From the NCBI GenBank assembly GCA_013396525.1, contig VWYX01000123.1:1332282-1396281 (forward strand): 64,000 nucleotides of DNA, written 5' to 3'. Shown in pieces: positions 36,501-49,099 of the stretch (its first letter is position 1; every line of letters starts with the position of its first letter). This DNA is from Chaetorhynchus papuensis (lineage: Eukaryota; Chordata; Aves; Passeriformes; Rhipiduridae). A program made the translations under genes and the position numbers. A model generated the notes under the pieces. It did no database searches and was not told the origin of the DNA. It saw only the letters and a list, made by a program, of their open reading frames with translations.

Positions 36501-38894
36501 GAGATAAAAATTACTAACCAGATACAGTTAAAAAAGAAAGTGCGATGAAAGAGAAGTGGATGAATGTAAAATCCAATGAAACTTCTGCCTGTGCTGGTGA
36601 TGGCTGCAGTCTGATACTGCTGCTAGCTGGGAAAGTGAATTCAATTCCTACCAGCCTCTCTTCTGTCCATGGGCACCTGAAACACCACAGAGACACTACA
36701 GAGCCTTGCTACTTATTAATTTTATTGCTAATGATAGAGGCTGAGAGCAGCAGTATAGTGTAGTCTTAGGAAGACTTAGATTCCAGTTGAGAAAATCATC
36801 ATTGCAGCAACCAGGGTAGAGAAATGGCTTTTTTCTGGCTTAAACTCCAAAGAAACTCACTGCTTAGGCATCTGAATTCCCTCTTGTGTACATCTCTGGT
36901 ACCAGTAATGCCCTGCAGAAATTCAAAGGCAAACAGGCATTCTTCACACACTCCCAGAAAATGTGTGGAATATACCTAGGGACCCAAGAAATGTTCCTTT
37001 CTCTCTGCTTACACCCAGATGTCTGCTCTATAGGTGTAATCCTTCTATGGACTGAACTGAGTTTTTCAGGATTCACTCTGGATTTCCGTTATTGCTCTTC
37101 CTTAAAATACTACTGGACTTAAGGAATTATTTCAAGAAAAACAGAGACAAAAAACTTATGCATGCATTCAAACATAGTTCTATTTAATACTATGCATACA
37201 TTAATAAAACCTTCCTGAAACTTCTTACTGAGCTCCTCTAATACGCCGCGACTATTGCAGACCTGATGAGTAGAATACAAAAGGTACCAAGTATTGGGTT
37301 TTTAAAGCTGCATTTTCAGCCAGACACTTCAATTCAGGATTCCTTTGCGGCAGAGGCAGAGATTCAAAGCATTTAATTCATTCTAGGCATCACACTCTAA
37401 TCACTCTTAGTCCATAATATGTTTGTCAGATATTCATATTTAAATAACCAATGCACTATCTGCATGATTTAGGGGAACACAACACAGCCTAGAGCAGCAA
37501 TAGCTATACAACTAACATTAACTACAAATAAATCTCCTATAAAATATTCTTTCCTTAATTTAAATCCAAGACAGTAGGAGGAGATAAACTATGCATAAAC
37601 TTCAGAATCCCAGGCCCATATATTCCAAATATGCAGTTTCCTGAAATGTACGAGAAATTTATGAACAGACCCTATTGTGGCAAGTATTTATTTCTAGCAC
37701 TACTATGAATACAATAGTATTGTGCAATAATAGAGTCCATTTTTTCCCTCTCATACCCAAAACTGCATTCTAAACACAGACTGAATGATGTCAACTGACA
37801 GTAAATAACATGCTTCACTCCCTGGTTCTGTGGTGCCCCGTAGCTCCTACGCGTTGGCCGCGTTTCAGCCAGTCTTTGTCTAAAAGTATCCACAGAAGGG
37901 CATTACATATTTTAGCAGTATTCAAGTTACAAAAAAAGCAGCAAAAAGCAACGCGAAAATGTGGTCCAAATGAAATTAGCGAAATTTCTGTCCTTGACTT
38001 TGGTGAGGACATTGCTTCACCGGATGAAGTTACAGTGAAGCTCATGCTCTTAATTTATTCCTCTGGGACAGCAGATGAAGGGATTGCACAGAAGGTAGGA
38101 TGATGCACAGTGGATAAAAATAATGAAGGCTGACAGCCTTTACTCTGCTTTCCTTGATATTTAAAGGCCTGTGTCAATTTTATTTTCCAAGTGATAAAAT
38201 ATCACTACCACTACCTCAAGATGCACCATAAACATGACATAAATTCCAGTGTAAGTAATCAAGAAGTGGCTGCAACAGGACTCAAAGAGTTCCTGAAACA
38301 AACTCTGCACAGGAACACAGGACACGGAAAATGTCAGGCTCCTCTAAAACCTGGGTGCACTTCAGAGCTGCAGGTCCCATTATGAGGATGCTGGTTTGTT
38401 AACAGTCACTGCAAAGCCTACAAATGAGAGCTTTGCTGAGAATGACTAGCTACACGTCTATGCACTAAGTTATACTAATGTGTATGCCTAAAACTGATAC
38501 AAGTTCTTCTGTGGATAATTGTCTTGGTACACCTCACATATATATGTTACTAAGTTTAAAAATACCGGCAAAGCCTAAGTAAATTTGGCTGAAATTGATA
38601 AAAGGTCATCCATATCCAGAATGGCAGCAGTATTTCATTTTTAAACCAATTTTAGATAGAGAAGTATATGCTGTGTAGACTTGGTCTCACATAATATTAA
38701 CTGTCAAGATAAAGCATGAGGAGATGAAATAGTCTTTCAGATATACCATGACTCAAAATACTAATCAAAGTGCCTATTTTCAAATCTGTTCCTCCCTAAA
38801 ATGTGGAACAGTGAACAGTAACATCAATATCTATCTATTTAAGTATACATTTAAACCTTCAAAAGGTCATGAATGATGTGAACTGCAGTGACTT
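33515..38894 (-). other. Intron or 5' region of FAM110B
   Basis: Beyond the CpG island this is AT-rich single-copy DNA with no recognisable transposon. Stretches such as 34780-34930 (CAGCGATTTCGCTAATGG and TTTAATATCCCATTTC) look like constrained non-coding DNA, but that impression needs alignment. No coding exon is visible. I infer that it is the last intron because the coding exon has an acceptor and the gene runs leftwards. Confidence 0.4.
33680..33950. promoter_or_regulatory. CpG-rich island upstream of the FAM110B coding exon
   Basis: Within an otherwise CpG-poor, AT-rich window this stretch holds roughly 25-30 CpG dinucleotides, including GCTCCGCGGCCGG, (CCG)4 and the 14-bp palindrome TGCCGCGCGCGGCA at 33875-33888. 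It lies about 170-440 bases upstream of the splice acceptor. CpG islands in vertebrates usually mark promoters, so it could be an alternative promoter giving a short FAM110B transcript, unspliced into the coding exon. I found no convincing donor site between it and the acceptor. It could also be an intragenic island or enhancer. Confidence 0.6.
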
Positions 38895-39333
38895 TGATGC
38901 CTTAAGAGGCCACCTAAAAACAGAGACTAGACAGGAGTAAGGGAATAAAGGTAGGTGTTTATTCAAAGGCCTTCAAATGTACACCCTGGGGAGCCAGAGG
39001 CTGCTGCCAAGATGGACCCCGAGATGGACAGCAGGTCACGAGTTCTTCACACCTTTATAGGTTTGGTTCATTTGCATATCAGGGTTAATTCTCCAATTAA
39101 AGCTTCAGTTTAATGATGGAATTCCCCTCAGCTTGCCCCCCTTTCAGAGGCTTTTGGTTTACACTTTTTGGGCCTAGGACGGTCTGGGTGTCCTTGAAGA
39201 GCAGGCCCGGAGAGGCTTTGTTATGTCTACCCAGCACGAGAGAGCAGAAACGAACAGGCTACAAGAAACTTCAGAGTTACACACTAAGGAGTACAAGATT
39301 TGAAAAATATAGAAGTTAAAACCTAAGGCATCA
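38895..39333 (-). mobile_element. Solo LTR, family shared with 16352 (439 bp)
   Basis: The segment starts TGATGCCTTAAGAGG and ends CCTAAGGCATCA. On the minus strand AATAAA is intact (complement of TTTATT, about 38958-38963), so the LTR is in the same sense as FAM110B. The flanks ACTT and ACCT could be a 4-bp target duplication with one change. No internal retroviral sequence adjoins it. If this is a FAM110B intron, its polyadenylation signal is in sense with the transcript. Confidence 0.82.
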
Positions 39334-42300
39334 ACCTAAAACTAAGAGTGACAGAATTATGTAGATGAGAAATTTCCACCAAGTGGAAAAGTAGTAACTT
39401 TGGCAAAGGCAGTCACTTTTCACTGCTGATGTATTACTTCCAACCAAAAAAACCCAAACTACAACTAGCATTGTTTGCAATAGCTTACATAGCTGAGCAT
39501 AATAGGGGCTCATATGCTAATTCTGCTTTGCTCTTACATCAAAGACTTTTAAGACACAACTCTCCATAAATACAACAGTGTCACCACTGAGCACTCTTTC
39601 TATTTCAGTGTTCAGTGTAGATGGTGAGGCTTAAAGCAGGACGTTGCCATAACCACAAATGCAAACACTCTTATGCTGAAATAGCTACTGGAAAATCCAT
39701 GGAGGTATAAACATCTGGAAAGCAGGAAAGCAACCTAGCAGCTATATAGTTACATACTAACCCTGTCACATATGCCTAGAGCTCACTGGGAGCTGGGCAG
39801 AGATGCCTCTTTGAAAGAAAAAACTTTAGAAAGTATTTAGCTTCTTTTTAGTTCTGAAATCCATCACTGTTACACCTCCTACCCAGTAGCAATAATCCAC
39901 TCTCGGTGATGCTTCTGGGTTAAATACTGCCCTATAGATACCTCAATGATGAAAACTCTGATTTCTTTCAAGAGGTTGCATAAATGCACAAGAAAGCCCA
40001 GAAACGAAGTTTCCTGTTCTTCCAACGAGACAGTACAAACCAATATAAAATGTCTTATTATTTAGAACAATACTACAGGCTGTGCTTGTAAAAGCTGTAG
40101 TGGAAACCAGTTCTGTTTTCTTTGGGTCCCTGTGTTGCTTAGACAGTATTGTGTTCCTTGCAATAATTTCAGTTGCTCATTTAATCAAAAAAAATCAGAG
40201 AAGGGCCTAAAAATAATAATAAGGAATGCAATTTTTTATTACACTTGTAGCCTTATGTGAATATTTCTATTTCAGAGTTCATTTTATGAAAATGATACTG
40301 TAAACACTCACAAAATTTTAGGAAACACCCTTACTGCTTGTTCATCAGCCAGTGTCAATGGTCTCAAGTCCAAACCACTTTTATACTTTTAATTCTGCAA
40401 CTCTCCATAAGCATCATGTTTTAAATTTACAGCCTCCTCCTTACAACAAGGCCACAATTCCCAATTTATCCTGTGGTCTCCTGAGCCTACACAGTTTTCC
40501 CAGGATCTTTTATGCACTTTTAGAAATCAACACAATCCCCTTCTTCAATAAATGATACTTGGTCCTGGTGTTCAGTTACATTTCAGAGGTTCATCAAACC
40601 CTGATGTAGGTCCCTGTTGTACCAAGTCCCACCTGCTTGGTCCCTCTTCTCTGGGAAAAGGGGGGCTTTTACTTCTCTCCTACTTTTTCACCTCCTCTTC
40701 ACACCGCTTCCCCATTTCACCATCCCATTCTTGCAAGATGCAGTAACTCCTGCTCTGCTCTGATGGAAGGAGCAGTGCTATCTGCACTACACTTTTCCTT
40801 TCATCTCCACTGATAGGGAAAGTTAGCATCTCATCTCCTTGCTCCTGGTTGATGTCCTTCATGGCCATGCTTGGATTTGACACCCTGGTAAACCACCTTC
40901 TTTTCCTGGTGGTAGCGCTTCCAGTGTGCAGGGGGAAAAAAAAGTTAGTTGGGGGTTCACTGCTGCAAAGTGGGGGAAAACAGAGGGAGGCAGAGCAACA
41001 AAACAATACCAATTATGAAGCTCAGCAAAAATGTTTTAAATGGAATACTACTCATTTTCGTTCCCACCTCAAGTCAATGGTAATTCTTAAGAAGTCCACT
41101 TTCAGAGAGAGACATATTTTAAGCTACCGAAATCTTTATGGCAATAGGTTTAGTAGAAATCATATGCACTTGACAAGAAGGAAATAAAAATCTATCCACA
41201 AAAACGTGGAGATACACCTGCAAAACACCCTCCTTCTAGTATTACCACAGATACATCACATCACTAGCAGAATTTTCAGATTCCATCACCCATGTAGCCC
41301 CCAACAACACTGCCAAGTCTGGTCCTCAACAACAGAAGCACAAGTGTCATCAGCAATCAGGCAGCTAGCTGGGAAACACCTCTAAATTCTGCATCATCCC
41401 TCACCAAAAAAATTATAGTCATTAACTCACCTGTAGAACAAACATCTTGATAGCAGTATTTTCAAAATGCCATTTCTGGGTAATTTGTCACACTGGGATA
41501 AATTAAACATAGTCCTAAATCCCTAAAATGTTTGAAAACTTGTATGAATGTTAAAGCACTCTACTGCAGCACACCAGTGCAGCTAAGGGATCAAAATAGG
41601 CTTTAATTACACTATAGAGTAAGCCCTGAAACATAAATCACTTTGCCTTAGAAGAACTTGTTATCTTGGAAATGCTAAGAAATCAAGCCAGATTTAAAAG
41701 GACAAAGTGCAAGTACAGATTTTCAAAACGAATGTTTACATTAAATGTGCAACGTATCAACCAACACAGCCCTGTAGTCAGAGACTTGAGGACCCATGAC
41801 CAGAAGACTTTTGTATGTTCACCTCCTTCATAGCTACTGCTGCAAGGCAACATGACCTCAAGCTGAGCCCTCAAAACTCATCAGCACCGAAACACACACA
41901 CACACCTAAAATGGCATATTCTGTGGGGAAACAGAGTGTCTGCTCACCATCTGAGTGGCAGCAGTGCTCATAAAATTTTGGGTAACTGATATTTAAGCTT
42001 GGATCTCACCACAAGGCACATATTTCTCTGCCAGAACTTTTTCCACTCAACTAGTAAATTGAGAATCATTTCTGAGCTCTTTTGTCTGCCTACAAGGCCT
42101 CAGCTATGTCCTGAACATCAAACCAAGTCAAAACCTGGACACTTTCCCCATCTCACATATATGACTTCTATGGCTGCTCATCTCCCCTATTTCACTTCTA
42201 TGACAGGGAACTGTGAGAAATCTGGAATGATCATGAGCATGTAGGACAGAAGAGAGGTTCAGGGAAAGAGGCCCATGAGCATGCCCTGAGCACCCATGCC

Positions 42301-42585
42301 ACCCAGCGCAGGTGAAGCCCTTATTTCTATTAACAGACATGCAAGCAACTAAGCCTGATGATAATTCCCAATCTGTAGAAAAACCAGGGATCTCCTCACC
42401 TTAGTCATCCACACTGTCTTATCCAGCAGGTACCTGCCAGCCCTAAAAACGCAGTCAGAGCTGTGGAGGATGACAAAGAGAACACTTCCTCCACTAGATT
42501 TGGAGTCAAGACTGGAAGCAGCCCTCCAGGGCAGATACTCAGAGTACCAGGCTATACCTAGCATTATACCAATGTCTCAAATGTG
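39334..42585. other. Non-coding DNA, probably intronic, no assigned exon
   Basis: AT-rich unique sequence with an (AC)7 run at 41892-41905. Overlapping frames at 40680-41187 exist on both strands and show no domain. No transposon recognised. Confidence 0.4.
41892..41905. repeat. (AC)7 microsatellite
   Basis: A short uninterrupted AC run. Confidence 0.9.
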
Positions 42586-42883
42586 TGTGCCAAGAGCATG
42601 GTGCCAGACTCTTTCCAGGGCTGACCAGTGACAAGGAGCAACAGCCATAAACAAAAAGAGGAAGTTCCACCTCAACATGAGGAAGAACTTCTTTACACCG
42701 AGGGTGGCAGAGCACCAGAACAGGCTGCCCAGGGAGGTTATGGAGTCTCCCTCTCTGGAGACATTCAAAACCCACCTGCACACTTTCCTGTGTCACCTGC
42801 TCTAGGTGACCCTGCCTTGGCAGGTGGGTTGGATGAGATGATCTCCAGAGGTGCCTTCCAACCCTAACAATTTTGTGATTCAG
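42586..42883 (+). mobile_element. CR1 3' end fragment (0.3 kb), well preserved
   Basis: Blocks in CR1 order: GGTGCCAGACTCTTTCCAGG, GGAAGTTCCACCTCAACATG, GAGGAAGAACTTCTTTACAC, AGGCTGCCCAGGGAGGTTAT, then GATGAGATGATCTCCAGAGG and TTCCAACCCTAACAATTTTG. It is one of the least diverged CR1 pieces here, so probably a younger insertion. Frames read across it are transposon UTR, not genes. Confidence 0.93.
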
Positions 42884-45166
42884 TATGTAGAGACAGATCC
42901 TTCTGCAGCACTTCCTTTCAAAGACTTCCACTTTAAAAAAAAGTATTTGCAAGTTTTGTTTAAATAAAGAAAAGAGGAAAAAAGACCACATAGGGTACTT
43001 GACAAGGAAATTGGATTACTAACCCTGCTCCAGTGCAATTAAATAATTTCTAGCAAGTAGGACATTCCAGCTGAAATAGGAAGACCAACTTGGTTCTTCC
43101 TCAGGAGGCTGGAAACTCGCCCCAGTTTGGGGACTGGGGATTTGATCCAATCTCCCGTTTCTCAAAAGAGTGCAGCAATCTCTGATTTTATGTACATAAA
43201 CACTGCTGCCAGCTTCTTCTTGTGAGAAAGGCAAAAATTTACCACAGTGTCATAAAAGGCCCAAGGCCCTGAAATATCAAATTGCCATGTTTAGACTCTT
43301 ATTTATTGATGAAAGTACTCTAAAACTGTTTACAATGAGAAATACATTAAAGGTATATAGTATCATAGGCATGAACAGATTTTATGTGAGAAATAACCAT
43401 AAACCCACAATGAAAACAGCTTCAGTTAGGCATTCCCTTGCAGTTACTAATCCTGCAGAACTACAGAAATGTTCAAATACATGAAGACCCAAAGTAAACA
43501 AATACAGCCCAGAAAAGAAAAACAATTCCAACAATTTATGCAGTGAAAAAACCAGAAACCAGAAAGAGCTATTATAAATGGAAAAATACATAATACTTAA
43601 AATTTCCTTTCCTTAAGAGATTTAATTAGTAAAAGAATCTTTTGAAAATGCTCATTTTCAACATTTCAAAACAAAGCTTAATAGCACCTTCCTGAAGTTT
43701 CTTACATGTTGTGAAAATATATTTGAAAGAAATAGTGCTCAAGCATACGGAATATTTCTTATAATACTTGTCAAGATTTTACAAGCAAGAAACCAGAAAG
43801 TCATCTAGTTATTTATATTTAAATATTTTCTCTCTTGTTTTAACGGCTTATCTTGTTGCATGGAAAATTCTTTTAAATAAATTCTATACATGAACAGAAG
43901 TACTTAATCTTTAGAAATAAACATTAAAATATAGCAAATTAACATCTTCTACTGATAATAAAAACTTACAAGGCCACCTTTAATAGGCAGTACAGTAGGC
44001 ACAATTAAAAAATGAGCATGGCAAAACTAGTACCATTAGAAAAATGGTAAAGTTCAGCCAGGAGAATACAATAGACTGGCCTAATTCTGACAACAGCGGA
44101 CTTTGGGCTGCTCTTCTGATGAGCTGTGGGGTCTTGTTAGTCAAAACTCTTTGTATTAAACAGCCTTTTCTGTAATGTGAGATATTACTGCAGTAAGGTC
44201 AGCATGACTATTTAAAAATAATGTCTAAAACCTAATTGCCCTGAGTTAACCACTTCTAAGCATTGCAGCTTTACATACATGAAATACTGCACATTTATTT
44301 TTTTCTTAAATAAACACACTACAAAAGTTTTGACCATGTAAAAACAAATTGTGTATTTTTAAAATTATAACTGGGAAAACAAAAACCCAAGAAAACCAAA
44401 CCATACATGATTTACAGCAGTGTTCCAGCACTGCAACCTTCAGAGCAACTCAATGAATGATATCTTTTATTTTTGACTGGTACAGCTACGTTTTTCTCTA
44501 GATAAGAGGACATTTTCCCATGCCACAGGATAGTTCATTCCCCTTTTCTCCAACCTCATGTCCAAAGGTACATGTTGTTAGAAGTCAAGAAAGAAAACTG
44601 AAGGAGTGCACAACACTATGTCTTGAAGACATATCTGTGTATTACAGAGTTCTTCAAACAGATGGTTAAAAACACCAGTTTTGGCACTGGAACACAATGC
44701 AATTTAGGTCTTCATTGTTATGATGATGCAATTAATGGCACAGCTGTATAACTCCACACAAGTGCTACACCTGTGCGTGGTCACAGGCTTGTGTGTGGAA
44801 CCCCTCAGACTACACCAGCACTGACTACAGTTGCTGAGGTGTTTGCTGTTAGAATACACTGAGTATATTTTCTTTTTGGTTGCTGTGTGGGAAATACTAG
44901 CCACAGAGCCCACATGTTGAGCTACAGATCTTCACAAACTGTTCACAACCTATTTAACTGGAGATGAACATCTGTTAGTTACTTGTTAATGAGCATCCAA
45001 ACTTTTGTTTAATATGCAAATTTGACACCCAATGTGTGGCTTTGTATTACTGTTTATTTTAATGACCCTTCACTAAAATAATATTCTTGGAAAGCCTTGT
45101 TTAGGAAATCAGACTGTCCAGACTCTTTTGAATGGTTTTTGCATATCTGAGGGGTTTGCTGAAGTT

Positions 45167-45181
45167 ATGATGATGATGATG
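45167..45181. repeat. (ATG)n microsatellite, 5 units
   Basis: ATG/GAT trinucleotide run in AT-rich DNA. Confidence 0.9.
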
Positions 45182-45279
45182 CTGGAAACTCTTCCTGACC
45201 ACAGATTTTAAGAAACCATAAAATCCTCACCATCTTAAAGTAAACAAAAGCTGTATCGAGTCATGACCACTGCATTCAA

Positions 45280-45575
45280 TTAAATGGAGAGAGGAAGGCA
45301 GTGCAGGGAGAGTGGAGGCATCCCCTCTCTAAGAAAACAAACAAAACAAACAAACTAAAGAAATCCAAAACCTGGAATTGTGAGTGTGGGGACAGACAAA
45401 AGAAGAGTGAGAAATGACAAGACACAGAGAGGTAGAAGAGAAATGCTATTAACCAGGCAAAGAGCAGAGAGGAGAAGGTGTTGGGAATAGAGAAGGAGGC
45501 ACTGAACAGTGAGTTGGGAAGCAGGAGTAGATTACAGGGACAGGGAGGGATTATAGGAAAAAGGAAGAGACTCCT
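45280..45575. repeat. Purine-rich tract on the plus strand
   Basis: About 300 bases dominated by A and G (for example GGAGAGAGGAAGG, AGAGCAGAGAGGAGAAGG, GGAAAAAGGAAGAG). The complementary frame encodes a Phe/Leu/Ser-rich hydrophobic peptide simply because stops are avoided. No function assigned. Confidence 0.7.
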
Positions 45576-45661
45576 CAAGTTCTCTTCCTCAACTCCTCTC
45601 TTGCAGCTCCCTCCGTCCTGCAGAATGAAGAGAGCTTGTGGAGAAAGGTGAAGGTCCCAGT

Positions 45662-45720
45662 GAAGCTCCTCCTGAAGTGAAGCTCCTCCTGAAGCAAAGC
45701 TCCTCCTGAAGCAAAGCTCT
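45662..45720. repeat. Minisatellite, 17-bp unit, about 3.5 copies
   Basis: The unit GAAGCTCCTCCTGAAGT recurs with single changes (T or C at the end, AAAGCTCC in later copies). It is likely to vary in copy number among individuals. Confidence 0.9.
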
Positions 45721-47619
45721 TGCTAACCCAGACCATTTTTGGGTTGCAGGAGATACATTTCCTCTCTCCTGCAACCTCTGTGCCTGGGGCACACCGTCTG
45801 CCACTATCTGGTGGCAAAGGAGCTGGCACTGGGTGGTTGGCAGGAGGATATCACAGAGGGATACCAGGCTCAGAGCCCTGCACCCTTTCAGGAGGAAAAT
45901 GAGTAGTGGAGTAAATCCAGCAGCCAGAAATACTGACCAGTCAATTGAATGAGTGCTGAGGTTTGCTGCAGACTCCTCAGTAAACCCAGTTGTTCCCTTT
46001 GGAAACACTTCAGACCCCTTTAATGTGCTGATTGCATGATGAGATACACAACGGGCTTGTCCCTGGGGAGTGCTGAACTAGGGATGCTCTCCACCCTGTC
46101 CTCACAGGTGCCATAGACTATTGTTTAGAAAGACTGCTCAAACTACTCTATTCCTGCCCTCCCTTAGAGTATCAGACTACCCCAAGATTGCTACATAGCC
46201 ATTCTCCTCTAAGATATGTGATACACAGCCACATTAATAGGTCTCCCCTCTTCTGTAAACAAAAGTAAATTTCCAAGCTGGAATTTAAATACAGGATTGA
46301 TATTGGCTGCCCTAACAAAAGAAATTTATTCCAAACTCAGAAATTGGATAGAGGTATGCCAGTCTTGTATCTACTGTTTTATCTTCATTAAGAGATGAGT
46401 ATCAGCAAACTTTTTAAGCAGTTAGCTGAAATGGAGCAAGGCAGGGTTAAGCTGCCTAAGCCAGACAAATAATGGGACACGGAAACCAAGGTGCAAAACC
46501 TCAAACGAGGACACATTGTGTCTGTTTTCTCATCTGTTCATGCCTCCTTCATAAAGGTAACCTCTGCTGCCCAGCTGCCCTGCCAGCACACCATCCCCAC
46601 CACCACTGGGGAACTGAGTCCCTCCAGTGAAGATGTCCCTCACTCCCAGCTCCAGCTCATCACTGATCTGGACTGGTTTCAAGGCATTCTTTAAAAGCTA
46701 ATGAAAAGGGAAGGTTGGCTGTGTCAGCCCAGCCAGGACTGAGTGCTGCTTTCATCATAAATCACACATCCAATCTTTTCTGTTGACAAAATGAGCAATA
46801 TATTTCCAACAAAACTACAGACCTACTGGAGCTTCTGTATGAACACAAAACATTCAATCCCATTTCTAAGACGGCAGAAATAAATCCCATGCAGCATGAC
46901 ATGAGGAAGGTAAAAATATGAAGTGTGACTGTAAAATTAGTGTAGGTTAACTTGTGATCAAAAAAATTAACACAGATCTTTGAATGTTCCTGGTGTCAGT
47001 CCTTGGCACAGCTGAAATGGTTTTGCTGCCTTAATTTCATGCTGTGTATGAAATGTACCTGGAATTTCAAGTTCCCAATTCCTCAGCTGACAGAAATGGC
47101 TTCTGAGATGATTTCCACATTCTGGGAACAGATTTTTACCCTTAAACTAGCCATGTGTACTCTCAGACTTAACATTTTGTCTTGAAATAAAACAGCAGTG
47201 ATAATTGTTAATTTAAGACCCCACACAATGCAAATTTATGTTCTGGAGCCAAATATGGTGATTGGAAACAGATGAACATGAAATGCGTTCTACTGAGCAG
47301 AATTAAAACTAAGTATTAGTGAAGTGTGTTGCTAATTTGACACATGACACATCAGACATTGATTACTGATTTTTTTCTTTGCTACAATGAAATACCAGAA
47401 GTGCCCTATTAGTATTTCAAGAATTGTACAACCCTTGTTACCAAGTGCCACACATTCAGCTCCTGTCCCCCCCTGCCCACATGGGTTTCAGCTGGTTTCC
47501 ATACTTACCAAGGATGAAGCTACTCTTTCCATTATTCCTAACACTGGAATTTCCCCTTTTGTTTAGGAGCTTTAGTGATGAATTAAAGATTTTAAGCTCA
47601 GACCTTGAGATCAAGACTT

Positions 47620-49065
47620 GTGCCTGAGGACTGGAAAAAAGTTCCCCAGCTTTCAAAATGGGCAGGAAAGAGGATACAGGGAACTACCAGCCAGCCAGCC
47701 TCACCTTCATCCCCAGAAAGGTGACAAAATGGCTCATTCTGGAGGCCATCTATATCCACATGGATGACAAGAAGGTGATCAGGAGTACCAGTTTATTTCC
47801 TCACTAGTATCAGTTTAGTACCTCACTAAAGGTAAATCATGCTCGACCAACTTGACTGCCTCCTGTGATGAAACAACTACCTGGATGCACGAGGGGAGAG
47901 CACTGGGTATTGTCTACCTTGACTTCAGCAAGGCTTTTGACCCTGTCTCTCACAACATCCTCACAGGCAAACCCAGGAACTATGGGCTGGATGCCTGGAC
48001 AGTGAGGCAGACTGAGAACAGGCTGAACAGCAGATCCCAAGGGTCATGACTGTGGCACAGGGTCTAGTCAGAGGCCTGTCATCAGTGGTGTCCCCCAGAG
48101 TTCTATACTGGGCCCAGTATTGTTTAACTTGTTCATCAGTGATTTGGAAGAAGGGGCACATGACTCCTCAGCAAGTTCACTGAGGACACAAAGCTGGGAG
48201 CAGTGGTTGATTCCACAGAGGACTGTGTGGCCCTTCAGAGGGATCTCAACAGGCTGGAGAAATGGGCAGAGAAGAATCTTCTGAAGCTTAACAAGAGCAA
48301 ATGCAGGGTCCTGTACCTGGGGAGGAACAACTGCATGCACCAGCACAGGCTGGGGCTGACCTGCTGGAGAGCAGCTCTGCAGAGAAGGCCCTGGGGGTCC
48401 TGCTGGACATCTGTCCATGAGCCTGCTGTGCCCTGGTGGCCAAGAAGGCCAATGGTGTCCTGGGCTGCCTTAGAAGGGCATTGCCAGCAAGTACAGGGAG
48501 GTGATCCTGGCCCTCTCCTCAGCCCTGGTGAGGCCACATCTGGAGTGCTGTGTGCAGTTCTGGGCTCCTCAGGACAAGAGAGACATGGAGCTCCTGGAGC
48601 AGGTCCAGCAAAGGGCAATAAAGATGATTAAGGGACTGGAGCATCTCTCTTAAAGAAAAGGCTGAGGGAGCTGGGCCTCTTCAGCCTCAAGAAGAGACAA
48701 CTGAGAGGGGACCTCCTCAATGTCTATCAATATCTGAAGAGAGGGTACCAAGAGGATGGATCCAGGCTGTTCTCAGAGGTGCCAAGCAATAGAACAAGAG
48801 GCAACAGGCAGAATCTGTTCCACAGAAAGTTCCACCTGAATATGAGGAAGAACTTCTTTACCAGCAGAACTTCTTTAACAAGCACTGGAATGGAGTGCCC
48901 AGAGAGGTTGTGGAGTCTCCCTCACTGGAGATATTCAAGAACTGTCCGGACAAAATCTTGTGCCACGTACTTTAGGATGACACTGCTTCAGCAGGGAGAT
49001 GAGACTGTGGTCCCTTTCCACCCAACCCATGCTCTGATTCTGTGTGACTCTGTATTTTGAAAGTA
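47620..49065 (+). mobile_element. CR1 non-LTR retrotransposon, 5'-truncated (1.45 kb)
   Basis: The longest CR1 in the window. It starts within the reverse-transcriptase domain (GAGGACTGGAAAAAAG, CAGGGAACTACCAGCCAGC), covers the rest of ORF2 (see the separate entry) and the full 3' UTR (GGGAGCTGGGCCTCTTCAGC, CCACCTGAATATGAGGAAGA), and ends CTGATTCTGTGTGACTCTG. A small duplication (AACTTCTTTA twice near 48850-48880) lies in the UTR. Frames are broken several times, so the copy is dead. Confidence 0.92.
47820..48350 (+). pseudogene. CR1 ORF2 reverse-transcriptase relic (motifs A to C)
   Basis: Motif A is readable as VYLDFSKAFDPVSHNIL in the frame opening at 47852. A frameshift follows before motif B (the GSVLGPVLFNLF-type block is out of frame near 48090-48130). 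Motif C has drifted: the usual FADD reads F-T-E-D (bases near 48174-48188), so one catalytic aspartate is replaced by glutamate. The thumb region VALQRDLNRLEKWAEKNLL and NKSKCRVLYLGRNN is preserved. Endonuclease is absent. Confidence 0.8.
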
Positions 49066-49099
49066 GAAGCAATAACCAAACAAGTAACAGAGGCTACCA

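Larger units (their letters stand above)
42884..47619. other. Non-coding DNA, probably intronic, with purine-rich and minisatellite stretches
   Basis: Mostly AT-rich unique sequence. A (ATG)n microsatellite is at 45167-45181, a purine-rich tract at 45280-45575 and a 17-bp minisatellite at 45662-45720. The open frames on the minus strand at 45276-46008 arise from that composition. The GC-richer part 45575-46020 may be an unidentified old repeat. Confidence 0.4.

Noticed and set aside
45276..46008. Hydrophobic minus-strand frames (100, 84 and 139 codons) that suggest a membrane protein
   Set aside because: They are the complement of a purine-rich tract and a minisatellite, which removes stops and yields Phe/Leu/Ser codons.
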